A DNA stretch of 9,059 nucleotides from JBEINZ01 sp040377825 (GCA_040377825.1 JBEINZ010000124.1:1-9059), one strand, 5' to 3'; shown: positions 1 through 6,270, counted from the first letter of the stretch. Program-made: numbers and translations. Notes: generated by a model from the sequence alone, not told the origin.

Positions 1-1568
1 ACACCAAGCAGCTTCGCCAACTGACGGGCCACCTCGGTTTTGCCGACGCCGGTCGGGCCAGCAAAGAGATAGGACCCGATCGGCTTTTCCGGCTCGCGAA
101 GACCGGCGCGCGCGAGCTTGATCGCCGCGGACAGCGCCTCGATCGCCTTCTCCTGACCATACACCACGCGTTTCAGGTTCTGTTCCAGATGCTGGAGCAC
201 AACCGCGTCGTCCTTGGAGACAGACTTTGGCGGGATGCGCGCCATCGTCGCGACGGTCTCCTCGACTTCGCGCACCCCAATCACCTTCCGGCGACGGGAT
301 TCCGGCACGAGCATCTGCGCCGCCCCGGACTCGTCGATCACGTCGATCGCCTTATCGGGGAGCTTGCGGTCGTTGATGTAGCGCGCGGCCAGCTCGACGG
401 CCGCCTTGATGGCGTCGTTGGTGTAGCGGACCTTGTGATGCTCTTCGAAATAGGGCTTGAGGCCCTTCAGAATCTCGATGGCATCCGGGACTGTCGGCTC
501 GTTGACGTCGATCTTCTGGAACCGGCGCACAAGGGCGCGGTCCTTCTCGAAAAATTGGCGATATTCCTTATACGTCGTCGAACCGATGCAGCGGATCGTG
601 CCTCCGGCGAGCGCCGGCTTTAGCAAGTTCGAAGCATCCATGGCGCCGCCCGACGTAGCGCCCGCACCGATCACGGTATGGATCTCGTCGATAAACATGA
701 TCGCCTTCGGATAGTCCTCGATCTCCTTAACGACCTGCTTCAGACGCTCCTCGAAATCACCGCGATAGCGCGTTCCGGCTAGAAGCGCGCCCATATCGAG
801 CGCGAAGACCGTGGAGCCCTTCAAAACATCGGGAACCTCACTGTTGACGATGCGGCGCGCGAGACCCTCGGCGATCGCCGTCTTGCCCACGCCCGGATCG
901 CCGACATAGAGCGGATTGTTCTTGGAGCGGCGGCACAGCACTTGGATGGTGCGCGCGATCTCGCTGTCTCGGCCGATCAGGGGGTCGATCTTACCCCGTT
1001 TGGCCTTGTCGTTCAGATTGACGCAGTAGGCCTCTAGCGCGTCGGTTTTCTTCTTCGGTCCTTCACCGTTCTCTGTCCCGGGCATCTCGTCGTCGGCTCC
1101 CCTGGCAGGTCGGCTGTCCGCCATGCCCACGCGCTTGGCGATCCCGTGACTGATGTAGTTTACCGCGTCGTAGCGGGTCATGTCCTGCTCTTGCAAGAAA
1201 TAGGCGGCATGGCTCTCGCGTTCCGCAAAAATCGCAACTAATACATTGGCGCCAGTCACTTCTTCGCGGCCCGAAGACTGCACGTGGATCACGGCGCGCT
1301 GAATAACGCGCTGGAATCCGGCAGTTGGCTTAGAGTCGTCTTCACCCTCGGAGACGAGATTTTCCAGTTCGGTGTCGATATATTCAACGAGATTGCGCCT
1401 CAGCACTTCCACATCGACATTGCAAGCGCGCATGACGGCCGCAGCATCCTGATCGTCCAGGAGCGCAAGCAAAAGGTGCTCGAGCGTGGCGTATTCCTGC
1501 CGCCGCTCATTGGCGAAATGCAGCGCTTGGTGAAGCGCCTTCTCAAGGCTGCGGGAGAAGGATGGCAC
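1..1568 (-). CDS. clpA: ATP-dependent Clp protease ATP-binding subunit ClpA (C-terminus cut by window edge)
   Basis: ClpA is the AAA+ unfoldase that feeds substrates into the ClpP peptidase in the cytoplasm. About 522 codons are visible. The order is an N-terminal double Clp-N domain (roughly residues 1-145, with the typical ANERRQEYATLEHLLLALLDD-type region), a charged linker (about 153-180), then the first AAA+ module. That module has Walker A GDPGVGKT (223-230) and Walker B IMFIDE with D294-E295. The second module begins with Walker A GPTGVGKT at 504-511, just before the window edge. About one third of a normal 750-800 residue ClpA is therefore missing. The start is a GTG (1566-1568) giving VPSFSRSLEKAL, which aligns with the usual MPSFS-type N-terminus. 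A GAGG ribosome-binding site lies 8 nt upstream and overlaps the clpS stop, so clpA follows clpS by 10 nt and is probably translationally coupled to it. Confidence 0.96.
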   Translation of the reverse strand, partial: MPSFSRSLEKALHQALHFANERRQEYATLEHLLLALLDDQDAAAVMRACNVDVEVLRRNLVEYIDTELENLVSEGEDDSKPTAGFQRVIQRAVIHVQSSGREEVTGANVLVAIFAERESHAAYFLQEQDMTRYDAVNYISHGIAKRVGMADSRPARGADDEMPGTENGEGPKKKTDALEAYCVNLNDKAKRGKIDPLIGRDSEIARTIQVLCRRSKNNPLYVGDPGVGKTAIAEGLARRIVNSEVPDVLKGSTVFALDMGALLAGTRYRGDFEERLKQVVKEIEDYPKAIMFIDEIHTVIGAGATSGGAMDASNLLKPALAGGTIRCIGSTTYKEYRQFFEKDRALVRRFQKIDVNEPTVPDAIEILKGLKPYFEEHHKVRYTNDAIKAAVELAARYINDRKLPDKAIDVIDESGAAQMLVPESRRRKVIGVREVEETVATMARIPPKSVSKDDAVVLQHLEQNLKRVVYGQEKAIEALSAAIKLARAGLREPEKPIGSYLFAGPTGVGKTEVARQLAKLLG

Positions 1569-1578
1569 TTTCAGGACC

Positions 1579-1908
1579 TCACTTCTTTTCCATAACGCAT
1601 TGCAGAGGATGCTGGTGTTGGCGGGCGAAGTCCATGACCTGCGTCACTTTGGTCTCCGCCACCTCGTAGGTATATACGCCACATTCGCCGACCCCATGGT
1701 GGTGAACGTGAAGCATGATCCTGGTCGCTTCATCGCGTGCCTTGTTGAAGAAACGCTCGATCACGTGAACCACGAACTCCATCGGTGTATAATCGTCGTT
1801 AAGGATCAACACGCGATACATGCTCGGCCGTTTCGTCTTCGGCCTCGTCTTCGTAACAACGATTGTGCCCGGATCTTGCTCGCCGGGTCGTCGCGTTTCC
1901 TTGCTCAT
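1579..1908 (-). CDS. clpS: ATP-dependent Clp protease adaptor protein ClpS
   Basis: ClpS is the small adaptor that delivers N-end-rule substrates to ClpA and modulates ClpAP. The protein of about 109 residues shows the family core: YRVLILNDDYTPMEFVV (the N-D-D and T-P-M residues line the N-degron pocket), a central HVHHHGVGECGVYTYEVAETK segment that contacts the ClpA N-domain, and the C-terminal HPLQCVMEKK. The start is chosen at the ATG at 1906-1908 (MSKETRRPGEQ). The frame stays open to a GTG at 1945-1947 that would add 13 residues. That GTG has no visible Shine-Dalgarno and the extra residues are not typical of the family. Upstream of the ATG only a weak GAG-containing site is visible. The N-terminal extension before the core (about 25 residues, rich in charged residues and Thr) is usual for alphaproteobacterial ClpS. 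The gene lies 10 nt upstream of clpA. Confidence 0.95.
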   Translation of the reverse strand: MSKETRRPGEQDPGTIVVTKTRPKTKRPSMYRVLILNDDYTPMEFVVHVIERFFNKARDEATRIMLHVHHHGVGECGVYTYEVAETKVTQVMDFARQHQHPLQCVMEKK

Positions 1909-2185
1909 GGTCGGCTCGACTCGTATCCGGCTGTTCGCACTAAACACTTTTAGCAGTATATAGAAATTTCGCGCCGCATGGGTGAACCTTGATCACCAAC
2001 TTGCGCTCCATCGAACGCTTCCGCTGCGACGGTGACACGGCTGGCTTCCTGTTACCACCTTATATGGGCCTGTCCTCGGATCATTTTAAGGCTTTACGGC
2101 GCGCCTGCAACGCTGCTAGGCGACGATTGGGCACCATATTCCGCTACGACGCGCGGGAGCCGGCGCTTCACAAGACGCAAAACGC
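1909..2185. other. gene-free spacer between phasin terminator and clpS
   Basis: Together with the phasin terminator and tail this forms a gap of about 350 bases without a convincing gene. Two short open frames on the plus strand here have no recognisable protein, no ribosome-binding site and arginine-rich shadow-like composition. The contents I can support are the weak clpS promoter near 1957-1986 and a short inverted repeat GGTGA-N7-TCACC at 1981-1997 next to it, which could be chance. I see no tRNA or structured RNA. Confidence 0.5.
1957..1986 (-). promoter_or_regulatory. weak candidate promoter for clpS-clpA
   Basis: On the minus strand TTCACC (1986-1981) is followed after 18 nt by TATATA (1962-1957), in an AT-rich patch that also contains TATACT (1960-1955). 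This is the only promoter-like sequence close to clpS. If it is real, transcription starts near 1950 and the GTG at 1947 would be at or next to the start site, which supports the ATG at 1908 as the translational start. The -35 match is only 4 of 6. The CTATATAC patch also resembles an alphaproteobacterial heat-shock (RpoH) -10 region, but no CTTGA-type -35 is present. Confidence 0.3.
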
Positions 2186-2209
2186 AAAAGCCCGACCGTG
2201 AGGCCGGGC
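2186..2209 (-). terminator. rho-independent terminator downstream of phasin gene
   Basis: Read on the minus strand, an 8-bp stem GCCCGGCC/GGTCGGGC (one G-U pair) closes a TCAC loop and is followed directly by TTTT. A second T run lies a few bases later (GCGTTTTGCG). It sits about 50 nt past the phasin stop codon and would separate phasin transcription from clpS-clpA. Confidence 0.75.
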
Positions 2210-2261
2210 CAGCGCGTGTTGTTTGACTTTAGCTCGGGCCGAGGGCCAAACCGAATGGAGC

Positions 2262-2591
2262 TTACTTGCCGACCTTAGCCAGCGCGCCTTCGAACGGTTT
2301 GTACATCTCCTTGGCGAGATCGACATAAAGTTCGCCAACCTTCGTCGCTTGGGAAATGTAGCCTTCGTAGGCCGACTTAACGTAGTCGGTCTGCACTTCC
2401 ATTGCCTTGTCCAACGTCTTGGCGCCAAGAAGTTTTTCGACCGCGACAGAACCCTGTTCGAACGACTTCTTCGAGTAATCGGCTACCTCAATCGCAATCG
2501 CCTGAGCGCCCTTCGACAAGACGCCGATTGACTTCATTGCGCTGTCCATGTTTTCCTTTGTGACTTTCTGCATATCTTCGACGCTGACCAT
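2262..2591 (-). CDS. phasin family protein (PHA granule-associated)
   Basis: Phasins coat polyhydroxyalkanoate storage granules in the cytoplasm and control their size and number. The 109-residue product begins MVSVEDMQKVTKENMDSAMK and is nearly all predicted amphipathic helix. It has the family's typical run 'KGAQAIAIEVADYSKKSFEQ', followed by VEKLLGAKTLDKAMEVQTDY and SAYEGYISQATKVGELYVDLAKE. It has no Cys or Trp, and no signal peptide or membrane segment. The start is the ATG at 2589-2591, preceded by AAAGGA about 9 nt upstream. The frame continues open to 2657, but those upstream residues (Cys/Arg-rich) are untranslated leader in my reading, downstream of the promoter at 2654-2682. It is followed by a terminator, so it is probably monocistronic. 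No PHA synthase gene is in the window, so the link to PHA rests on family membership and on the PhaR-like boxes at its promoter. Confidence 0.9.
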   Translation of the reverse strand: MVSVEDMQKVTKENMDSAMKSIGVLSKGAQAIAIEVADYSKKSFEQGSVAVEKLLGAKTLDKAMEVQTDYVKSAYEGYISQATKVGELYVDLAKEMYKPFEGALAKVGK

Positions 2592-2641
2592 CGTCGTTTT
2601 TCCTTTGACGGTGCAGCAGAGCCCATATGCCTGCCGCCTTG

Positions 2642-2659
2642 ATGCTGCAGTGCACAATA
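2642..2659. promoter_or_regulatory. PhaR-like operator, promoter-proximal box (overlaps phasin -10)
   Basis: The sequence ATGCTGCAGTGCACAATA is the left arm of an inverted repeat with 2687-2704 (17 of 18 positions match). It contains TGCAGTGCACAA, which fits the degenerate pattern TGCRNYGCASMA that I recall for Bradyrhizobium PhaR, and the general TGC/GCA-rich character of PhaR sites upstream of phasin genes. Overlap with the -10 hexamer and predicted start site suits a repressor that is released when PHA accumulates. The assignment is inferred from pattern and position. Confidence 0.6.
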
Positions 2660-2682
2660 GAGAGATGCTGATTTGACGTCAA
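2654..2682 (-). promoter_or_regulatory. sigma70-type promoter of the phasin gene
   Basis: On the minus strand TTGACG (2682-2677) and TATTGT (2659-2654) are separated by exactly 17 nt. That is a 5 of 6 match at -35, a 4 of 6 match at -10, and optimal spacing. The predicted start site is near 2647, giving a leader of about 55 nt before the phasin ATG. The -10 hexamer lies inside the proximal 18-bp PhaR-like box and the distal box ends 4 nt upstream of the -35. Confidence 0.65.
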
Positions 2683-2686
2683 GCCG

Positions 2687-2704
2687 TATTTTGCACTGCA
2701 GCAT
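2687..2704. promoter_or_regulatory. PhaR-like operator, promoter-distal box (upstream of phasin -35)
   Basis: The sequence TATTTTGCACTGCAGCAT is the reverse complement of the proximal box with one mismatch. TGCACTGCAGCA within it also fits TGCRNYGCASMA. Centre-to-centre distance to the proximal box is 45 bp, so two bound PhaR units would bracket the promoter. It also faces the carboxypeptidase gene on the plus strand, although that gene starts about 175 nt further on. Confidence 0.55.
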
Positions 2705-2880
2705 TATTCAAATTAGACCCCCTAGGTTTACCGTTCCTCAACCTCGTTGAAGGCATTCTAACGAGCGTGGACGGACTGCAACGCCGCACGATCGGCGTCA
2801 AACCGATAGAGCAGCGGCCCATCGGGGGCCAAAACAGGGAATCCTCGCCGAGGTGAGTTCGGCCAGTCAGGGACGCGTCA

Positions 2881-4548
2881 GTGTTGAGTAAACGAATGTT
2901 CAAGCGAGGCCGCGCGATAGCGGCGGTTCTCGTAACGGCTGTTTTTTGTCTTGCGGCGACCGATGCCGGCGCTGTTAAGCGACGGTTGGACTCGTCATCC
3001 CAGGGCGGCATCTCGTCTTCGGGCAAGTACGCCGCGTTCGTGGTCGACGCCAAGACCGGGCGGACACTTTTCGCGCGAAACGAGAACGCGCCGCGTCATC
3101 CGGCATCGCTGACAAAGATCATGACGCTCTACATCCTCTTCGAGGAAATGCAGCAAGGCAGACTTTCGCTTTCTTCGCCGCTCACTGTTTCCGCGCGAGC
3201 TGCTTCGCAGGCGCCGTCCAAACTCGGGTTGCGCCCCGGATCGACGATCATTGTCGGTGACGCGATCAAGGCACTTGTTACGAAATCGGCAAATGACGTT
3301 GCGGTCACCGTGGCTGAAAACATCGGCAGCTCGGAAGCGGATTTTGCCAAGCGCATGACGCAGACGGCGCGGCGGTTGGGCATGAACGGTACGGTTTTCC
3401 GCAACGCTTCCGGTCTGCCGGACATGGGCCAGATCACCACCGCCCGAGACATGGTGACGCTGGGGCGAGCCATTCAGGATCGATTCCCCGATCAATATCG
3501 GTATTTCTCGATCCGGTCCTTTGCCTGGGGCGATTCCGTCATCGGCAGTCACAATCGCCTCCTCGGTCGGGTCGATGGCGTCGACGGCATCAAGACGGGC
3601 TATACGCAGGCCTCCGGGTTCAATCTTGTTAGCTCCGTGCGTCGCGACGGCCGGCAGGTGGTCGCCGCGGTCATGGGCGGACCGACGGCGCGCGCGCGCG
3701 ACAATCATATGGTCAAGCTGTTGGAAGCGGCCCTGCCAAGCGCGTCCCGCGGGCCTAAGACCGACGCCGTCGCCGATAGTGGCGCTATAGAGGCCGTGGC
3801 CCGGGCGGCGGACCAGCGGCCGTTGACAGCCTTTGTCGCAGCCGCGGCAAAGCCCGACGCGCGGCCCACCACCGACGTCGAAACCGGCAGTGTCGAGAAC
3901 GGCGCGGCCGTCGCCATGGCGAAAGCAATTCTATTGCCAGATCGCGTCGTTCCGGCGGCGGGAGTCGCTTCGGCGAGCCAGCCCAAGGGGGTGCGGCCGC
4001 TGCTTCCTCCGGTTGGCATGATGCCGGCCCCTCCCGTTGGACGATCGGCGGCGCCGACCACCGTCGCTCAAGTTTCTCCGATCACGCCGTCGCTCGCGCC
4101 AGCGACCGGGGTCGGAAACTTTGCGCCGCCGGCAGCTCCGTCGGTTGATGCCGAAGAAAGCCCGCGTGTCATGTCGTTGGCAGAGGCGAAAATCGACATT
4201 CGCGAAGTTGACAATCGCACGACTCAATCGGTTCCGCGCTCTGAGAACTCGGGCGAGGCGACGCGCAACGCGCCGGCGGTCGAACCTGCGAGCCTGACCC
4301 GAACCGGTTGGATGATCCAGGTGGGCGCGACCGACAGTGAAGCGGGTGCGCGTGCCTTGTTGGCGAAGGCCAAGGACAAGGCCGGTGCGCTTCTTTCTCG
4401 CCGCGACTCCTTCACGATGAGCGTCGCCAAGGGGCAATCGATGATCTACCGGGCGCGTTTTGCCGGTTTCGCGGACCAATCGGCCGCCAATGCGGCCTGT
4501 CAGTCTCTCAAGCGCAAGGATTTCGCCTGTCTCGCCCTGCGTCAGTGA
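2881..4548 (+). CDS. D-alanyl-D-alanine carboxypeptidase (S11 family, DacF/PBP5 type) with C-terminal SPOR domain
   Basis: This is a low-molecular-weight penicillin-binding protein that trims the terminal D-Ala from peptidoglycan stem peptides in the periplasm. The 555-residue product starts with a basic n-region and hydrophobic core (residues about 1-31, cleavage plausible after DAGA), so it is exported. The transpeptidase-fold motifs are all present: SLTK with nucleophile S76 and K79, SAN at 136-138, and KTG at 238-240, followed by YTQASGFNLV. Residues about 290-470 form an Ala/Pro-rich linker of low complexity. Residues about 476-553 form a SPOR domain (WMIQVGATDSEAGARALL, then YRARFAGFADQSAANAACQSL), which binds denuded glycan at the division septum. 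The start is the GTG at 2881, with AGGGA 7 nt upstream. An ATG at 2896 is a weaker alternative. The gene converges with the J-domain gene and overlaps its end by 7 bp. Confidence 0.93.
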   Translation: MLSKRMFKRGRAIAAVLVTAVFCLAATDAGAVKRRLDSSSQGGISSSGKYAAFVVDAKTGRTLFARNENAPRHPASLTKIMTLYILFEEMQQGRLSLSSPLTVSARAASQAPSKLGLRPGSTIIVGDAIKALVTKSANDVAVTVAENIGSSEADFAKRMTQTARRLGMNGTVFRNASGLPDMGQITTARDMVTLGRAIQDRFPDQYRYFSIRSFAWGDSVIGSHNRLLGRVDGVDGIKTGYTQASGFNLVSSVRRDGRQVVAAVMGGPTARARDNHMVKLLEAALPSASRGPKTDAVADSGAIEAVARAADQRPLTAFVAAAAKPDARPTTDVETGSVENGAAVAMAKAILLPDRVVPAAGVASASQPKGVRPLLPPVGMMPAPPVGRSAAPTTVAQVSPITPSLAPATGVGNFAPPAAPSVDAEESPRVMSLAEAKIDIREVDNRTTQSVPRSENSGEATRNAPAVEPASLTRTGWMIQVGATDSEAGARALLAKAKDKAGALLSRRDSFTMSVAKGQSMIYRARFAGFADQSAANAACQSLKRKDFACLALRQ

Positions 4549-5276
4549 TTGGAGCGCGTACGATGCTTCCCTATGAGTCTGTCTTTGGCTTCGTTGATCT
4601 TCGCGGCGAGAAAGGTGGAGCCACCCATGTCTGGATGCACCGCCTTCATGAGCCTTCGGTGCGCGTCCCGGATTTCCGCGTCGCCGGCGCCGGCTTCAAG
4701 CCCCAGGATTTGGTAGGCCTCCTGCTCGGTCATCGCGCCAGACGCGCGCGCGCGGCTTTGCCCCGCTGCCGGGTCATCCTTCAGGTCTTCACGCCAAAAG
4801 GCGTCCCGGCGGTCGAGATAAGCCTCTAGGAGCGAACGGCTGTCCTGATCGGAGCGAACCTCGCGCCAGAGCTGCTTGAGATCGATCATCGACATGCGGG
4901 CAAGTTCGAGCCCCTCGAAGCGTCCGGCCAAGACGCGGCCGCTCATGATGCCGCTGTCATGATCGAGCTGCATTTCCAGCGCCGCCGAGCGCACCGTCGA
5001 GCGTCGGCCGCCTTGTGTCCGTTGCGATCCGCCGAATGTCCCGATCGTGCCGAAACTCGACCGATTGAGACCGAGGATCGAGACCGCGAACATGACGAGC
5101 GGGATCGCGGCAATCCATCGGCCGGTCAAGGTCAGGAATCCGGCAAAGAGCAGCAAGGCGATGCCGGCAAAGCGGCGAAGATTCTTAGCCAGGTTTTTCG
5201 GGTTGGCCGTCGCGAAGCCTCTGATCACAAAGACCAATGCGACGATCACGGCAGCGGCGAGCAAAAAACCATTCAT
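4542..5276 (-). CDS. membrane-anchored J-domain protein (Tim14/Pam18-like DnaJ)
   Basis: J-domain proteins stimulate the ATPase of an Hsp70 (DnaK) partner. The 244-residue product has hydrophobic segments near residues 2-20, 36-52 and 54-70. A soluble middle part of about 110 residues follows (SAALEMQLDHDSGIMSGRVL, GRFEGLELARMS, and LLEAYLDRRDAFWRE). The C-terminal J domain covers about 182-236: MTEQEAYQILGLEAGA, EIRDAHRRLMKAVHPDMGGS with the catalytic HPD at 214-216, then FLAAKINEAKDRL. This J domain is of the short Tim14/Pam18 type, without the Gly/Phe and zinc-finger regions of true DnaJ. The ATG overlaps the TGA of the upstream VWA gene (ATGA, 4 bp), so translation is coupled. The stop overlaps the 3' end of the convergent carboxypeptidase gene. 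The client is unknown. No Hsp70 gene is in the window. Confidence 0.88.
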   Translation of the reverse strand: MNGFLLAAAVIVALVFVIRGFATANPKNLAKNLRRFAGIALLLFAGFLTLTGRWIAAIPLVMFAVSILGLNRSSFGTIGTFGGSQRTQGGRRSTVRSAALEMQLDHDSGIMSGRVLAGRFEGLELARMSMIDLKQLWREVRSDQDSRSLLEAYLDRRDAFWREDLKDDPAAGQSRARASGAMTEQEAYQILGLEAGAGDAEIRDAHRRLMKAVHPDMGGSTFLAAKINEAKDRLIGKHRTRSNH

Positions 5277-6010
5277 CGTTCCGTTCCGCCCTGCCCGAGC
5301 TGCGCGATCAACAGCCGCGCGCCTGCCGCGTTGTCTCGTTCCAACGCCCTGAGCGCGGACATGCCGCCACTCGCATAGGCGGCGATCGCGCCGAGAAGAT
5401 CCCCAAGCGCCTGTGCCGAACCTGTATCGAACGGTAGATAGGCGCCTCCGGTCAAACGCGCGATGTCGTTGAAGACGCGTCCGGCGACCGGGTCGCCGCC
5501 CTCATGGAACATGAAGGCCTTGACGCCGAGAAGCCCGAGGGCACCGGCTTCCTTAAGGACCTCGTCGGCGCTTTCCTCAAGGGCGTCGCCGACATAGACG
5601 ACGGCATTGACGGATTGGAGGCGTGTCTCGGCTGCGACATGCGACAGGATGCGACCGATCTGAGTGTTTCCACTTTGACACTGGATACGGGCCATCAAGA
5701 CCTTCAGCGCACGCGCGTCAGAGACCCAGCGGCTCGCCCTGCATTCCATGTGGCCGCGGAAAAAGACCAATTGAACGTCGAGACCTTTCGCGCGCGCTGC
5801 TATATCGAACATGCCGGCTTGGAGATTGGCCGCGATGTCCCAGGTCGGTTGGCGGCTCATTGTTGCGTCGAGCGCAAATACAAGCCGGCCGCGCGGGCCG
5901 ACCGCCGACTCTTGAGCGGCCGCAACGAAAGCCTCAATGTCGCGGGCGGCGGATGGCACGCCTTTGGCACGAGACCCAACCGTCGGCTCGTTCTTTCCAA
6001 CCCTATTCAT
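5273..6010 (-). CDS. von Willebrand factor A-like domain protein
   Basis: The 245-residue product has no signal peptide or membrane segment and is probably cytoplasmic. It reads as a VWA fold: strand one RLVFALDATMSR carries a MIDAS-like D48-x-T50-x-S52, GNTQIGRIL supplies T116, and VVYVGDALEE supplies D142, so a metal ion could still be bound. The first MIDAS Ser is replaced by Thr (T50). DVQLVFFRGHMECRAS and MFHEGGDP are further recognisable blocks. It is the first gene of a two-gene operon with the membrane J-domain protein and ends inside its start codon. The start is the ATG at 6008-6010 with only a weak purine stretch (GAGCG) upstream. In families of this kind VWA proteins act as protein-binding scaffolds, and pairing with a J domain suggests handling of a protein client. 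The specific role is unknown. Confidence 0.85.
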   Translation of the reverse strand: MNRVGKNEPTVGSRAKGVPSAARDIEAFVAAAQESAVGPRGRLVFALDATMSRQPTWDIAANLQAGMFDIAARAKGLDVQLVFFRGHMECRASRWVSDARALKVLMARIQCQSGNTQIGRILSHVAAETRLQSVNAVVYVGDALEESADEVLKEAGALGLLGVKAFMFHEGGDPVAGRVFNDIARLTGGAYLPFDTGSAQALGDLLGAIAAYASGGMSALRALERDNAAGARLLIAQLGQGGTER

Positions 6011-6046
6011 GAATATGCGCTCATTCGGTCTGTTCGCTCACTCGCC

Positions 6047-6067
6047 AAAATGGGGCGCTGCGCCCCA
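6047..6067 (-). terminator. strong GC hairpin with T-run: terminator, attenuator or operator upstream of the VWA-DnaJ operon
   Basis: TGGGGCGC-T-GCGCCCCA at 6051-6067 is a perfect 8-bp inverted repeat around one base. As RNA it makes a 7-bp stem with a CTG/CAG loop. On the minus strand it is followed by TTTT (6050-6047), which gives it rho-independent terminator shape. It lies only about 40 nt upstream of the VWA start codon. A CATAAT (-10-like) sequence on the minus strand directly abuts it. It could therefore be a leader attenuator, a stop for antisense transcripts entering from the lacI side, or a protein-binding palindrome at the start site. The sequence alone does not decide. Confidence 0.45.
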
Positions 6068-6103
6068 TTATGAGATCGACCAATCCAGGCCGTTATCCAG
6101 ATT

Positions 6104-6120
6104 GGAATAGATGGTATTCC
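6104..6120. repeat. inverted repeat GGAATA-N5-TATTCC, possible regulator site
   Basis: Two perfect 6-bp arms are separated by GATGG in the 260-bp intergenic region between the divergent VWA and lacI genes. The 17-bp size is compatible with a helix-turn-helix dimer site, including a LacI-family autoregulatory operator. It lacks the central CG common in LacI operators and lies about 150 nt upstream of the lacI start. No other copy is visible in the window. Confidence 0.25.
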
Positions 6121-6270
6121 CTTCGTCAACGGCAAAGCCACTCGACCACGGACCCTACCCTGTCTTCTCCAACGCCCAGGTCTCGCGGCTGTCTCCACAC
6201 TTCGATAATCCAATTCGTTCGGCGGCCAAAATGTTCTTGCCGATAACGCCCCCAACGGCATGATGGGACC

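Noticed and set aside
1989..2201. 70-codon plus-strand open frame between clpS and the phasin gene
   Set aside because: No ribosome-binding site or family resemblance, and its end runs through the phasin terminator.
2815..2855. Short GC inverted repeats (GGCCC/GGGCC and CCTCG-C-CGAGG) before the carboxypeptidase gene
   Set aside because: Arms of 5 bp in a GC-rich region are expected by chance and no T-run follows.
2995..3708. 237-codon open frame on the minus strand inside the carboxypeptidase gene
   Set aside because: It is a shadow of a GC-rich gene in another frame: Arg/His-rich, no recognisable domain, and the plus-strand frame has full catalytic motifs.
3931..4479. 182-codon open frame on the minus strand opposite the linker region
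   Set aside because: Very arginine-rich translation with no family resemblance; it arises from the Ala/Pro-rich linker coding sequence.
5504..6073. 189-codon plus-strand open frame opposite the VWA gene
   Set aside because: The minus-strand frame gives a coherent VWA fold and ends in a coupled overlap with the next gene; this one is its shadow.
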